Source: M55B112 sp040903745
Lineage (GTDB): Bacteria > Bacteroidota > Bacteroidia > Bacteroidales > GCA-2748055
DNA: 64,000 bases
Reading direction: 5' to 3'
Assembly (NCBI GenBank): GCA_040903745.1
Contig: JBBDUV010000075.1
Location: forward strand, 1-64,000
Shown here: in pieces, positions 27,420 to 36,524 of the stretch
Numbering within the stretch: position 1 is the stretch's first letter
Layout: the number at the start of each line of letters is the position of its first letter
Position numbers and translations under genes: made by a program
Notes under the pieces: model-generated
Told to the model about the DNA's origin: nothing
The model's input: only the letters and a program-made list of their open reading frames with translations
The model's database searches: none

Positions 27420-28895
27420 TTATTTCTCTGATCCGTAAACCTTCTGCAGATTCACATCCCCCGCCTGCTCTTTTGTTGCGATGCTCACCAGCCAGACTGC
27501 CAGGAATGCCAGTACAAAAGAGACAAACCTAACGCTGATCAGCTCATCCAGCACTGTGATCTCCGACCAGATCACCGTCGATAGCGATCCGGTAACCAGT
27601 CCGGCCACCGCCCCCTGCCAGGTCACCCTCTTCCACGTCAGCATCAGCAGCAACAGCGGTCCGAACGACGATCCCAGTCCGGCCCATGCGTAGGAAACCA
27701 TCGCAAAAATAAGCTTATCCGACGATATCGCAATGGCTAATCCTACAGCACCAATAACAATCGTAATGATCCTGCTCGCCCTGAGCATCATCCTGTCGGT
27801 TACCTCCCGTCCCAGGGTCCGGTGATAAAAGTCCTCGATCACCGAGGAGCTGATCACCAGCAGCTGACTGTCGGCTGTGGACATCATCGCCGCGATGGAT
27901 CCGCTAATAAGTATCCCGGCCAGCCAGGCGGGAAGCAATGTTGTGGCCATATGCGGCATGATCTGCTCAATATCCTCAAAGTAGCCCTGTCCATGCATTG
28001 CCACCCCCACAACACCAATAAGCATCGCCCCGGTGAATGCAGGTATGGCCCATGCAATGGCGATCCGCCGTGAAATCTTCATCTTCTCCGACGAACGGAG
28101 TGACATAAACCTTGTGAGCAAATGGGGCTGACCCATATACCCAAACGCCCAGCTCAGTCCGCTGATGATCAGGGCTGCAGCCGCCCAGCCGGTCTTTCCC
28201 CCGGTAAAGGAGAAGAGCGACAGTCCATCGGCGGTTGTCATGCTTCCCATCTCCCCGGAAAGAGTGACGCCCCGCCCCGCCAGCTCAATAAATCCGGCGA
28301 TCGGCAGAATCACCAACGTGCCGATCATGATCACCCCCTGCACCAGGTCGGTCCAGGCCACAGCAAAAAATCCGCCCATCATGGTGTAGAATATGATTAC
28401 TGCCGCACCGATCAGCATGCCTTGAACATTGCTTATGCCGAAGGTAACATTCAGGATCTTACCCGCCCCGTTGATCTGTGCGGAGAGGTAAAAGATAAAG
28501 AAGAAAATAATGATGATGGTGGAGAGTATCCTGATCGCCGCCTGGCCCCGCAGGTACCTCGCCGCAAAGAAGGTGGGGAGCGTAATGGCATCCACCTCTT
28601 CTGATTGAATGCGCAACTCTTTGGCAATTACGAACCAGTAAAAGATAATCCCCAGAACGCATCCCAGGGCGGTCCACAATTCGAGGAATCCCAATGCATA
28701 GGCCGCTCCCGGCAGACCAAGCAGCAGCCAGGCGCTCTCCCCGCTCGCCCGCTCCGAAAAGGCAACCACCCAGGGATTCAATCGCCTTCCGGCTACAAAA
28801 AAATCACTGTGGTTCTTATTGCTCTTGAATGTGAGAAACCCTATAAACAGGATCAGGCAGAGGTAGATAATGAAACCAATTAATACGAAATTCAT
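27420..28895 (-). CDS. putP: sodium/proline symporter (SSS family)
   Basis: 491 residues with about 13 membrane helices. FVAGRRLNPWVVAFSERASGESAWLLLGLPG, AISSDKLIFAMVSYAWAGLGSSFGP and STADSQLLVISSSVIEDFYHR are the standard PutP motifs, including the serines of the Na+ site in helix 8-9. It imports proline with Na+. A neighbouring alanine dehydrogenase gene, 25 bases upstream, suggests a small amino-acid-use group, but no proline dehydrogenase is present here. Confidence 0.9.
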   Translation of the reverse strand: MNFVLIGFIIYLCLILFIGFLTFKSNKNHSDFFVAGRRLNPWVVAFSERASGESAWLLLGLPGAAYALGFLELWTALGCVLGIIFYWFVIAKELRIQSEEVDAITLPTFFAARYLRGQAAIRILSTIIIIFFFIFYLSAQINGAGKILNVTFGISNVQGMLIGAAVIIFYTMMGGFFAVAWTDLVQGVIMIGTLVILPIAGFIELAGRGVTLSGEMGSMTTADGLSLFSFTGGKTGWAAAALIISGLSWAFGYMGQPHLLTRFMSLRSSEKMKISRRIAIAWAIPAFTGAMLIGVVGVAMHGQGYFEDIEQIMPHMATTLLPAWLAGILISGSIAAMMSTADSQLLVISSSVIEDFYHRTLGREVTDRMMLRASRIITIVIGAVGLAIAISSDKLIFAMVSYAWAGLGSSFGPLLLLMLTWKRVTWQGAVAGLVTGSLSTVIWSEITVLDELISVRFVSFVLAFLAVWLVSIATKEQAGDVNLQKVYGSEK

Positions 28896-28920
28896 CTATA
28901 ATGATTTTTTATCTTAATAC

Positions 28921-30141
28921 TTAAAATGCTGCCATCAGCAAATCAATATCCTTGAAGGGGATTCCAAAACGCTTTCCTATGGTTTCATTGGTGAGCAGTC
29001 CGTTATAAATATATACACCGTGCCGGAACCCTTCGTCCTCTTTCAGGTGATGTGATATCCCTCCCAGACGACCCATACTCTTAAGCATGGGCAACAGAAC
29101 GTTGCTCGTGGCAATGGATGCGGTTCTCGCCACACGCGATGGTATGTTGGGAACACAATAATGGATCACCCCGTGCTTCGTGAACACCGGATCATTCTGC
29201 GTCCGGCACTCTGACGTTGCCACGCAACCTCCGTGATCAATGCTTATATCGACGATTACCGACCCCTTCTTCATCCCCATCACCATCTCCTCTGTAATGA
29301 AAAAAGAGGGCCCGTTGTCATCGCTGCGTACTGCACCGATAACCACATCGGCCGACTTAAGCGCCTTCTCAATCACCCTGGGATGGAAGATCGAAGTGGG
29401 AATGTTGATCCCCACAGCTGTCTGCAGCCTTCTGAGCCGGTGAACACTTTCATCAAAAACCTTAACAAAAGCCCCCATGCCGAGTGCGGCCCGCACTGCA
29501 AATTCAGCTGCTGTTCCCGCTCCCAGTATCACCACTTCAGTTGGAGTGATACCGGTAATACCCCCGAGCATGACCCCCTTTCCTCCACGCACATTGCTCA
29601 GGTACTCACCTGCGATCAGCACCGCGGTATTTCCGGCAATCCCACTCATACTGCGAATAAGGGGATAACATTGGTTCACATCACGGATCCTGTCCATGGA
29701 GATCGCTGTGATACGCTTTTTCATTAACCCTTCTATATAGGCCTTCTCTTTGTGTATCCGGGTTTGAAAGGTTGAGATGAGCATCAGCCGCTCCTTCATC
29801 ATGCCGATCTCTTCCAAATCGGGGGGAGTAATTTTCACGACCACATCCGACTGGTACGCCTCTTTTCGGCTCTCAGCGATCCAGGCTCCGCTCTCTGCAT
29901 ATTGGTGGTCCGGGTAATTGGCAGCGTCGCCTGCTCCCGATTCAATCACGATACGGTGACCGTGCAGGGTAAGGATCTCGACTGCCTCAGGTGTAATCGG
30001 AACACGGCTCTCCCTCTCCGCATTCTCCAAGGGTATTCCAATAACCATCCTTTGTTTTCTGGTCTCTACCTCAAGCATCTCAGCCTGAGGCAATAAACTC
30101 TCTCTTCTGAGGCTAACGGGCTGTCCTCCTTTCTTGTTCAT
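28921..30141 (-). CDS. ald: alanine dehydrogenase
   Basis: 406 residues, about 35 longer than usual because of an N-terminal extension before MVIGIPLENAERESRVPITPEAV. A nearer ATG at that Met would give the standard length. The NAD+ fold is seen at VVILGAGTAAEFAVRAALGMGAFVKVFDES, and VIVDISIDHGGCVATS is the catalytic Asp/His region of the Ald/PNT family. It lacks the second domain of transhydrogenases. It converts L-alanine and NAD+ to pyruvate, ammonia and NADH. It lies between tsaE and putP on the same strand. Confidence 0.85.
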   Translation of the reverse strand: MNKKGGQPVSLRRESLLPQAEMLEVETRKQRMVIGIPLENAERESRVPITPEAVEILTLHGHRIVIESGAGDAANYPDHQYAESGAWIAESRKEAYQSDVVVKITPPDLEEIGMMKERLMLISTFQTRIHKEKAYIEGLMKKRITAISMDRIRDVNQCYPLIRSMSGIAGNTAVLIAGEYLSNVRGGKGVMLGGITGITPTEVVILGAGTAAEFAVRAALGMGAFVKVFDESVHRLRRLQTAVGINIPTSIFHPRVIEKALKSADVVIGAVRSDDNGPSFFITEEMVMGMKKGSVIVDISIDHGGCVATSECRTQNDPVFTKHGVIHYCVPNIPSRVARTASIATSNVLLPMLKSMGRLGGISHHLKEDEGFRHGVYIYNGLLTNETIGKRFGIPFKDIDLLMAAF

Positions 30142-30226
30142 TCAATTTAGTTTAAGGCAGATAAAAATATGACATTTTAAGGGGATTGTCAAATCTGAAA
30201 TCTGCTTACGGGCGGCTAAGGAACTC

Positions 30227-30643
30227 CTACCGGTTGCGAACAACCCTGCAGCCATCATCCATCACCTTGATCTCAAGCATCAACACATCCTCCGGGATCA
30301 ACTCCATCACCTTCTCCGGCCATTCAATAAAACAGTAGGCATCTGAATAAAAATAGTCCTCATAGCCTAAATCATACATTTCGGAAATGTCCTCAATACG
30401 AAACAGGTCAAAATGATACACCGACACTCCCTCTTTTGTGAAGTATTCATTGATCAGGGCAAATGTAGGACTGGCAACGGTATCTTCAACTCCGAGGACT
30501 TTGCAGACCGCCTGGATCAATGTGGTCTTGCCCGCCCCCATCTCACCGAAAAAAGCAACCTTTCTCCTGGAACCCAAGATATCTACCAACTGCCTGGCTG
30601 CGGAGTCAATTTTATCGATGGAGGAAATTGCAATCTGTATCAT
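30227..30643 (-). CDS. tsaE: tRNA threonylcarbamoyladenosine biosynthesis ATPase TsaE
   Basis: 138 residues, the usual size. Walker A is GEMGAGKTTLIQAVCKVLG near residue 33, followed by the TsaE signature ASPTFALINEY and the Walker B-like YHFDLFRIED. The C-terminal FIEWPEKVMELIP is also typical. With TsaB and TsaD it makes the t6A37 modification of ANN-decoding tRNAs. It begins 4 bases after porX ends, so it is part of the same transcript. Confidence 0.95.
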   Translation of the reverse strand: MIQIAISSIDKIDSAARQLVDILGSRRKVAFFGEMGAGKTTLIQAVCKVLGVEDTVASPTFALINEYFTKEGVSVYHFDLFRIEDISEMYDLGYEDYFYSDAYCFIEWPEKVMELIPEDVLMLEIKVMDDGCRVVRNR

Positions 30644-30647
30644 ATTA

Positions 30648-32201
30648 TTAGCGCGGCGTCATGATCACACACGGTATAACCATCTCCTCCAGGGAGATGC
30701 CCCCATGTTGAAATGTGTTTCTGTAATGGTTCACAAAATGGTTGTAATTGTTCGGGTAAATCATGTAATCATTGCCCCCAGCAAAAATGTAGGTGGTACT
30801 TACATTTGCCCTGGGAAGATGAACCTCTTCCGGATCATTGACCACAAAAACCTCTTTGGCAGGGAAACTGAGGTTTCTTCCCTGTTTATAGCGAAGATTT
30901 GCAGAGGTCTGCCTGTCTCCCACCACCTTCACCGGGTTCTGTACACGGATCGCTCCATGGTCGGTAGTAATTACCAGCTGCACTTTATTGGACGACAACA
31001 GCCTGATAAAATCAAGCAGGTAGGAGTTGTTGAACCAGGTCAGCGTAAGGGCCCTGTAACTCTTGTCATCATACGCCAGCTCCCTGATCATATTCATCTC
31101 TGTGCGGGCATGCGACAACATATCAACAAAATTATAAACCAATACATTCAGGTCATAATTCATCAGGTCGCTGAAGTTTTCCACCACCCTTTTTCCCTGT
31201 TTCTGGTTCAGAATCTTCTCATAGTGCATGGTCCGGTTTATACCAAGCCGCTTCATCTGCGATTCCAATAGCTCCGACTCATACCTGTTTTTTCCCTGTT
31301 CCTCCTCCTCATCTACCCAATATTGTGGTGCCAGTTTCTTGATTTCAGCAGGCATCAAACCAGCAAACATGGCGTTCCTTGCAAACTGGGTGGCCGTTGG
31401 CAGAATGCTACAATAGATCATCTCCTCTTCCACCTTAAACAGGTCATTGATCTGCTGCTCGATAAGCTTCCACTGATCGAACCGGAGATTGTCAATAACC
31501 AGAACGGCCACTTTGCCTTTATCCAGCAAAGGAAAGACAGACCTGGCAAAAAGCTGCTGACTAAGAACAGGGCGGTCGTCGTCACTGCCTGAGAACCAAC
31601 CCTTGTACCTATTCTTTATATACCTGGTAAAGCCATGATTCGCATCGGACCATTGCATGTTAAGCACCTCATTCATGCCGCTTTCATCGGACATATCCAG
31701 CTCCTGCTCCCAGAACACAAGCTTCTTGTATATTTCTACCCAATCGTCGAAACTCCTGGCCGATTGAATCAATGTTCCGATCTGGCTGAATTGAATCTGG
31801 TAGGCCGAAGTTGTCTTCTGCGTTACCAGACGTCTTGAGTCCAGGTGCTTCTTAATGGTCAAAAGGATCTGCTTCGGATTAACCGGCTTAATAAGATAAT
31901 CTGCAATCTTGCTGCCTATTGCCTCATCCATGATATCCTCCTCTTCCGACTTGGTGATCATGATTACCGGCACAGCAGGATTGATGTTTTTAATCCGCTC
32001 CAGCGTCTCCAGTCCGCTGAGCCCGGGCATGTTTTCGTCAAGAAAAATAAGGTCGAAGGTATTTGACCTTACCAGCTCCATGGCCTCCTCTCCATTGCTG
32101 GCCGTCAATACCCTGTACCCTTTCTCTTCAAGAAAGAGAATATAGGGTCTGAGCAGGTCAATCTCATCGTCGGTCCATAATATATTGATCTCCTTTGACA
32201 T
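30648..32201 (-). CDS. porX: PorX: response regulator with PglZ-type phosphodiesterase domain (type IX secretion control)
   Basis: 517 residues. The receiver domain (1-120) has the acidic pair in WTDDE, the phospho-acceptor Asp55 in IFLDENMPG and the conserved Lys in MITKSEEED. After a helical linker, residues ~205-510 form a PglZ/alkaline-phosphatase-like domain with VLVIDNLRFDQW, the metal-ligand region VYNFVDMLSHARTEMN and ITTDHGAIRV. PorX of Porphyromonas and Flavobacterium has this architecture and controls expression and function of the type IX secretion system. It shares one base with the stop codon of porW (TAATG), an arrangement that ties two type IX components tightly. Confidence 0.9.
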   Translation of the reverse strand: MSKEINILWTDDEIDLLRPYILFLEEKGYRVLTASNGEEAMELVRSNTFDLIFLDENMPGLSGLETLERIKNINPAVPVIMITKSEEEDIMDEAIGSKIADYLIKPVNPKQILLTIKKHLDSRRLVTQKTTSAYQIQFSQIGTLIQSARSFDDWVEIYKKLVFWEQELDMSDESGMNEVLNMQWSDANHGFTRYIKNRYKGWFSGSDDDRPVLSQQLFARSVFPLLDKGKVAVLVIDNLRFDQWKLIEQQINDLFKVEEEMIYCSILPTATQFARNAMFAGLMPAEIKKLAPQYWVDEEEEQGKNRYESELLESQMKRLGINRTMHYEKILNQKQGKRVVENFSDLMNYDLNVLVYNFVDMLSHARTEMNMIRELAYDDKSYRALTLTWFNNSYLLDFIRLLSSNKVQLVITTDHGAIRVQNPVKVVGDRQTSANLRYKQGRNLSFPAKEVFVVNDPEEVHLPRANVSTTYIFAGGNDYMIYPNNYNHFVNHYRNTFQHGGISLEEMVIPCVIMTPR

Positions 32202-34981
32202 TATTTCTGGTAATTTTGCCTGTAGAACAACAGGTAGGGTACAAATTCATTCACCCCAAGCAGTTTTTCATAATTATCCGCGGATATCAGAAGGATTTCA
32301 TAAGACTCCGACGGAATTTCTCCCATCACTTCAACAACATTTTCACGCACATGTTCTGCATATCTTTCAACCCCTTCATAGCCATTAAACCCGGTAACTG
32401 TTAGTATATTATAGTCTGTGTGTCGCTGTTCCATCACAATATTCAGATCATAGGTATTGAAATAGTCAAGGTTGAAATTCAACAAGTTGAAATTGATCAG
32501 ATTCAGGTTTTCCTGTTTCTTCACTGCCAGCAAGAACCTGTGATCAGAATCCGGGTTATAGGTGTATAACTGCACCGCTTCCTTCACCTGATCGGCCTCT
32601 TTGATCACAGGAAAAGCCACATACAAGTAATCAATAATGTCCTGCGCCTCAGCAGCAATATCGGTTCCGGGATACCAGGCCAGGATAGAATCAAGCTCCG
32701 TTTTCATCGCCTCCTTGCCCTTCAGTGCTCCAACCGACATGGCCCGGAGATAGGACAAACGTGCCATCATATCACGCTTTTCAGTATATTGTTTCAATCC
32801 CTGATCCGCCTTCCGGATCACCTCGCTGAACCGCTCTTTGATGTAAGCGTTGTATACATCCTCGTAATATCTCTCAATTTTCTTCTCTTCCTCCTCTAGC
32901 TCAAGGATATACGCGGGGTTGGTCAGAAGCTTTGTCAGATGACTGTCGGGGTACTTCCTGCTCAACAGATCCTTGTAAAAATTTGCGCGTGTGGGCTGCT
33001 GAATATTGTTATACAGGTTGTGCAGGTAGTAATAGGAGGAGATGGCATAATTACCATCGGGATACCTGCTCACAAGCTCTTCCAGCGACTCAATCGCCAT
33101 CTCATAATCGAGCAGATCATCCCTGTATACCCGGGCCATATTGTAAAGAGCCTCTTCCAGTTTAAGGTGTGAAACATCCATTGCTGAATCGGTAAGCGGA
33201 ATATCCCTCAGATAGAATTCCCGTGATTTATTGTCAATGACCACGGTTTCATCACCATTCTCCACTGCAGATCCCTCTGCATCAACCTCTTCTATCAGCT
33301 CCGTTGTCGACTGCTTGTTGCTCCTCCTCCAGTTGTCCTCCAGCTTCCTGTTGCCCCACTTCATCCTGAACTCGGGCTGACCAAAACTCTTGGCATTCAG
33401 ATTATAAAAATACCATTTCCCCCCTCCCTGCTGCGTTCCTCCGCCAAATCCTGTCTGCCCATCCATCAATCCCGTCCTGCCGAATTGCAGATCCTGCATT
33501 GCCTCCTGTTCGCGCATGCGGGCCTCCTGTTCCTCCTTCCTGATTTTTTCAATGATATCGTCAATAACCGCAAACCGCTCTGCCTCTGTCATTCCAGCCA
33601 ACATTTGAACACTATCCTGCAACTCAAACGTGTTCAAATTTCGCACCAGATCATTCAGGCTTTCAGAACGCCTCTTTAGTGTACTGTAATTGGGGTAATC
33701 GTCACTAAGCAGGTTCACAGCTGTGTCGTAGTATGCTGCCGACATATTATACCGGGGTTCATTGTAGTAAATATCAGCCAGGGTGAGGCTGGACTGCCCT
33801 TTCTGGTAGTTATTCTGAACGCTCGCACTCACCGAAAGGTGGTAATATTCAATGGCCCTTTCACGTTCGCCCTTTTCAAGATATATATTACCAAGTGCAT
33901 AGTAAATCTGGTCCCTGAATTCATCGTTTTTCGAATCCCTCAGCATCCTGTTCAGCAGCTTAATAATTTCATCACTGTTGGATGCGCCTTCGCGAAATGC
34001 CTCTGCCATGCTGACCTTCGCATTGAACGACATCACATACGGGGGATTCATCCGAACCACCTTTTTGAAATTTTTTATGGAAGCCTCACCATTCCCAGCC
34101 TCCTTCTGGAGCTGCGCCAGGATATACCGGTACCTGATCCTTCTGTTCTTTTTTGGCCTGGTATCAAGTGCCTTTTCAAGATTGTCAGCTGCCTTTTCAT
34201 ACTCCTTCTTTCGCATGTGGTAATCAGCCAGGCTGGTATAGAGCTCCTCTTTGTATTCCTTTGGAAATTCATCGACATCCTTTAACACCACAACCAGCTC
34301 CTCAGCTTTGTCTAAGACCCCGATTACATTGTATGCCCTTACCAGCCATGCCATCGCCTGGTAATAGGTCTCTTCATTGGGAAAATTCTTTAGCACATGG
34401 TTGAAAGACTCAGCCGCCATGAAGAATTCTCCCTGGTACATGTAAGATTTGCCGATCAGGATATAACAATCGTCCACCCATTTATTGTATTCTGTCTTTT
34501 CATAGAATTCCTTGTCCTTTTCTGTCTGTTTGCCCTTTTTTACATCGGGTTTTGCAGTAATAGAATGAAATGTAATCACCTTGGTGGACTTGTCGATCGC
34601 CCGGTTCATCTGCGGAGTGATCGACTGCTGGATCGATTCGTCTTCATAATAGAAAAGCGGCAGGATCGAGGTGTAATCGTCTTCGATCGACTCTTCGGCC
34701 CTAATCAGCCCGTCCTTGAAACTCTCCCTTGCATTGAAGAAAATATTGTAATGGGATGTCAGATTATGCCAATTACGCGTTGCTGCGGTATTCTTTTCGA
34801 CACTGCAGGAATTAAGAAAAGATCCTGTGGTAAACAACAGGAGAATCCAGATATGTGAGTTTCTACACTTGGACAAGACGATAACAGTATTTCTTAGTAT
34901 ACTAACTATGTTTACAACCAGATATTTTACACGGGCCACAAAAATATAAAATGCCAGTGTATTTGACGAATCCTGTCGCAA
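32201..34981 (-). CDS. porW: PorW/SprE-like TPR lipoprotein of the type IX secretion system
   Basis: Up to 926 residues; the lipobox in TTGSFLNSC sits near residue 59, which suggests a later start such as the TTG at 34876. Many tetratricopeptide-type repeats are visible (for example YMQGEFFMAAESFNHVLKNF-like units around residues 180-420, and AIESLEELVSRYPDGNYAIS near 640). Charged linkers with EEQEARMREQEAMQD and a Gly-rich FGRTGLMDGQTGFGGGTQQGGG stretch lie between. Length, lipoprotein anchor and adjacency to porX support PorW/SprE, which is needed for type IX secretion. It follows nifU by 8 bases. Confidence 0.8.
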   Translation of the reverse strand: MRQDSSNTLAFYIFVARVKYLVVNIVSILRNTVIVLSKCRNSHIWILLLFTTGSFLNSCSVEKNTAATRNWHNLTSHYNIFFNARESFKDGLIRAEESIEDDYTSILPLFYYEDESIQQSITPQMNRAIDKSTKVITFHSITAKPDVKKGKQTEKDKEFYEKTEYNKWVDDCYILIGKSYMYQGEFFMAAESFNHVLKNFPNEETYYQAMAWLVRAYNVIGVLDKAEELVVVLKDVDEFPKEYKEELYTSLADYHMRKKEYEKAADNLEKALDTRPKKNRRIRYRYILAQLQKEAGNGEASIKNFKKVVRMNPPYVMSFNAKVSMAEAFREGASNSDEIIKLLNRMLRDSKNDEFRDQIYYALGNIYLEKGERERAIEYYHLSVSASVQNNYQKGQSSLTLADIYYNEPRYNMSAAYYDTAVNLLSDDYPNYSTLKRRSESLNDLVRNLNTFELQDSVQMLAGMTEAERFAVIDDIIEKIRKEEQEARMREQEAMQDLQFGRTGLMDGQTGFGGGTQQGGGKWYFYNLNAKSFGQPEFRMKWGNRKLEDNWRRSNKQSTTELIEEVDAEGSAVENGDETVVIDNKSREFYLRDIPLTDSAMDVSHLKLEEALYNMARVYRDDLLDYEMAIESLEELVSRYPDGNYAISSYYYLHNLYNNIQQPTRANFYKDLLSRKYPDSHLTKLLTNPAYILELEEEEKKIERYYEDVYNAYIKERFSEVIRKADQGLKQYTEKRDMMARLSYLRAMSVGALKGKEAMKTELDSILAWYPGTDIAAEAQDIIDYLYVAFPVIKEADQVKEAVQLYTYNPDSDHRFLLAVKKQENLNLINFNLLNFNLDYFNTYDLNIVMEQRHTDYNILTVTGFNGYEGVERYAEHVRENVVEVMGEIPSESYEILLISADNYEKLLGVNEFVPYLLFYRQNYQK
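34939..34946 (-). promoter_or_regulatory. possible internal -7 promoter element for porW
   Basis: TATTTTTG on the minus strand matches TAnnTTTG. If used, transcription would begin after the first ATG of the long frame and favour the downstream TTG start before the lipoprotein signal. AT-rich composition makes a chance match possible. Confidence 0.3.
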
Positions 34982-34989
34982 GGTAAGAA

Positions 34990-35229
34990 TTACATTCCAT
35001 TCACCTGAACCACCTCTTTTATCTGAGGTACCTCTTTTTTCACAGCCATTTCAACACCGGCCTTCAATGTCTGCATGCTGAAGGGACAGCCGTGACAGGC
35101 ACCGGTCAACTCTACCTTCACAATATAATCATCAGTGACCTCAACCAGCACAATATCTCCTCCGTCGGCCACCAGGTAGGGGCGGACCTTTTTAAGTGCT
35201 TCTTCAACCCTTTTCTTAATATCTTCCAT
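34990..35229 (-). CDS. NifU-like Fe-S scaffold domain protein
   Basis: 79 residues, a stand-alone NifU C-terminal domain. It has VRPYLVADGGDIVLVEV near the start and the cluster-binding CHGCPFSMQTLKAGVE (CxxC) near residue 48. It is expected to carry or transfer a [4Fe-4S] cluster. It sits 26 bases downstream of mrp, another Fe-S assembly gene, so a joint function is likely. Confidence 0.9.
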   Translation of the reverse strand: MEDIKKRVEEALKKVRPYLVADGGDIVLVEVTDDYIVKVELTGACHGCPFSMQTLKAGVEMAVKKEVPQIKEVVQVNGM

Positions 35230-35255
35230 TCTGTTTGTTTCTCTTTTATTCTGAA

Positions 35256-36356
35256 TTATTTTGTTGTTATCTCAACCCTTCTGGTCGGTCCCAGCTCCCG
35301 GTTCCGTTTCTCTGTTGCTTCAGCTACCCGGATGGCAAGCTCTGAGAATACTTTTCCCATGGTCGAATCTTTTTCTTCAGCCACCGGAACACCTTCATCG
35401 CCCGATTCACAAATGCTTTGAACAATCGGAATCTGGCCCAGAAGATCAATCCCGAGTTTCTCAGCCAGCTTTCTGCATCCCTCTTTTCCGAAAATATAGT
35501 ACCTGTTTTCGGGAAGCTCTTCCGGTGTAAACCATGCCATATTCTCCACCAGTCCTAGAACAGGCACATTGATCTTATCACCCGCGAACATACTTATTCC
35601 CTTGACCACATCAGCCAAAGCCACCTCCTGTGGTGTGCTCACAATGATTGCGCCCGTAACCGGAACCTCCTGCACGATGGTCAGGTGAACATCACCGGTC
35701 CCCGGAGGCAGATCGAGTACCAGATAATCGAGCGCTCCCCAGTCAGCCTGCGAGATCATCTGCTTCAGAGCGCTTGTGGCCATAGGACCCCTCCATACCA
35801 GGGCATCTTCTGGTTTTACAAAAAATCCGACTGAAAGCAACCTGATGCCATGTTTTTCAATGGGAACGATCCACTCAACACCATCCTCAGTCTTTCCTTC
35901 CGGCCGTGCATCCTCCAGGTTGAACATCTTGGGAATGGAAGGGCCGTACACATCTGTGTCAAGCAGTCCGACCGAATACCCCTGGTTCTTTAATCCGATG
36001 GCCAGATTCACTGCAATGGTCGATTTACCAACCCCACCCTTACCGGAAGCGACTGCTATGATATTCCTGACTCCGGGCAAAATTTCAGGCGTCTTCTTAC
36101 GCTCCGGCACATTGGTGCCAATATTGCCCCTGATCTTCACATCCTCACCCAGTTGCGATTCGATCGCCCCAATGCACGCTTTCTTCATCGACTGGATAAA
36201 GGGATCGTTGGGACGGCTGAATTTAATCGCAAACCTAACCTCATTACCCTGAATGGAGAGGTTCTCAACCATATCTAAATCAACTATATTCTTTCTGGAT
36301 TCGGGATGAACTACCCGCTTTAATGCCTCTAAAACCTGCTCCTTTGTGATATTCAT
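35256..36356 (-). CDS. mrp: Mrp/ApbC-type P-loop ATPase (Fe-S carrier)
   Basis: 366 residues from MNITKEQVLEAL; a longer frame begins inside the promoter box. An N-terminal MIP18/DUF59-like domain (residues 1-95) precedes the deviant Walker A VASGKGGVGKSTIAVNLA near 105, then GLLDTDVYGPSIPKMF and YLVLDLPPGTGDVHLTI. The usual CxxC near the C-terminus is replaced by FTPEELPENRYYIFGKEGC, as I recall for Bacteroidota Mrp proteins, so cluster binding would need other ligands. It heads the leftward group mrp-nifU-porW-porX. Confidence 0.9.
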   Translation of the reverse strand: MNITKEQVLEALKRVVHPESRKNIVDLDMVENLSIQGNEVRFAIKFSRPNDPFIQSMKKACIGAIESQLGEDVKIRGNIGTNVPERKKTPEILPGVRNIIAVASGKGGVGKSTIAVNLAIGLKNQGYSVGLLDTDVYGPSIPKMFNLEDARPEGKTEDGVEWIVPIEKHGIRLLSVGFFVKPEDALVWRGPMATSALKQMISQADWGALDYLVLDLPPGTGDVHLTIVQEVPVTGAIIVSTPQEVALADVVKGISMFAGDKINVPVLGLVENMAWFTPEELPENRYYIFGKEGCRKLAEKLGIDLLGQIPIVQSICESGDEGVPVAEEKDSTMGKVFSELAIRVAEATEKRNRELGPTRRVEITTK

Positions 36357-36374
36357 CATACAATGGTTTTCCTG

Positions 36375-36382
36375 CAAAGGTA
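36375..36382 (-). promoter_or_regulatory. -7 promoter element of mrp
   Basis: CAAAGGTA on the given strand, which is TACCTTTG on the minus strand, a perfect -7 box 19 bases before the mrp start. It overlaps the more upstream candidate start (position 36377), which is therefore rejected. Confidence 0.6.
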
Positions 36383-36415
36383 GCCATTTTTTTTATTTAG
36401 ATTTAATCTTTATAG

Positions 36416-36524
36416 CCTGGATTATTCATAAATTTTGGCAAAAAACTTTTATACAATTTTTTTTTTAATTTGCTATTATTCTGAATATTACAATATTTTT
36501 ACCAAAATTTATGAATAAATCAGG
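36416..36524. repeat. 29-bp near-perfect inverted repeat with 51-base loop
   Basis: The left arm at 36416-36444 (CCTGGATTATTCATAAATTT...) and the right arm at 36496-36524 pair with three mismatches of 29. The arms share TTATTCATAAATTTTGG. The 51-base loop is T-rich with no gene. The right arm reaches the stop codon of the ATL gene. It is too long-looped for a standard terminator and looks like a MITE or large regulatory dyad. Confidence 0.7.

Noticed and set aside
30438..31271. A 277-codon rightward frame opposite tsaE and porX
   Set aside because: It runs across two well-supported genes in antisense and shows no motif.
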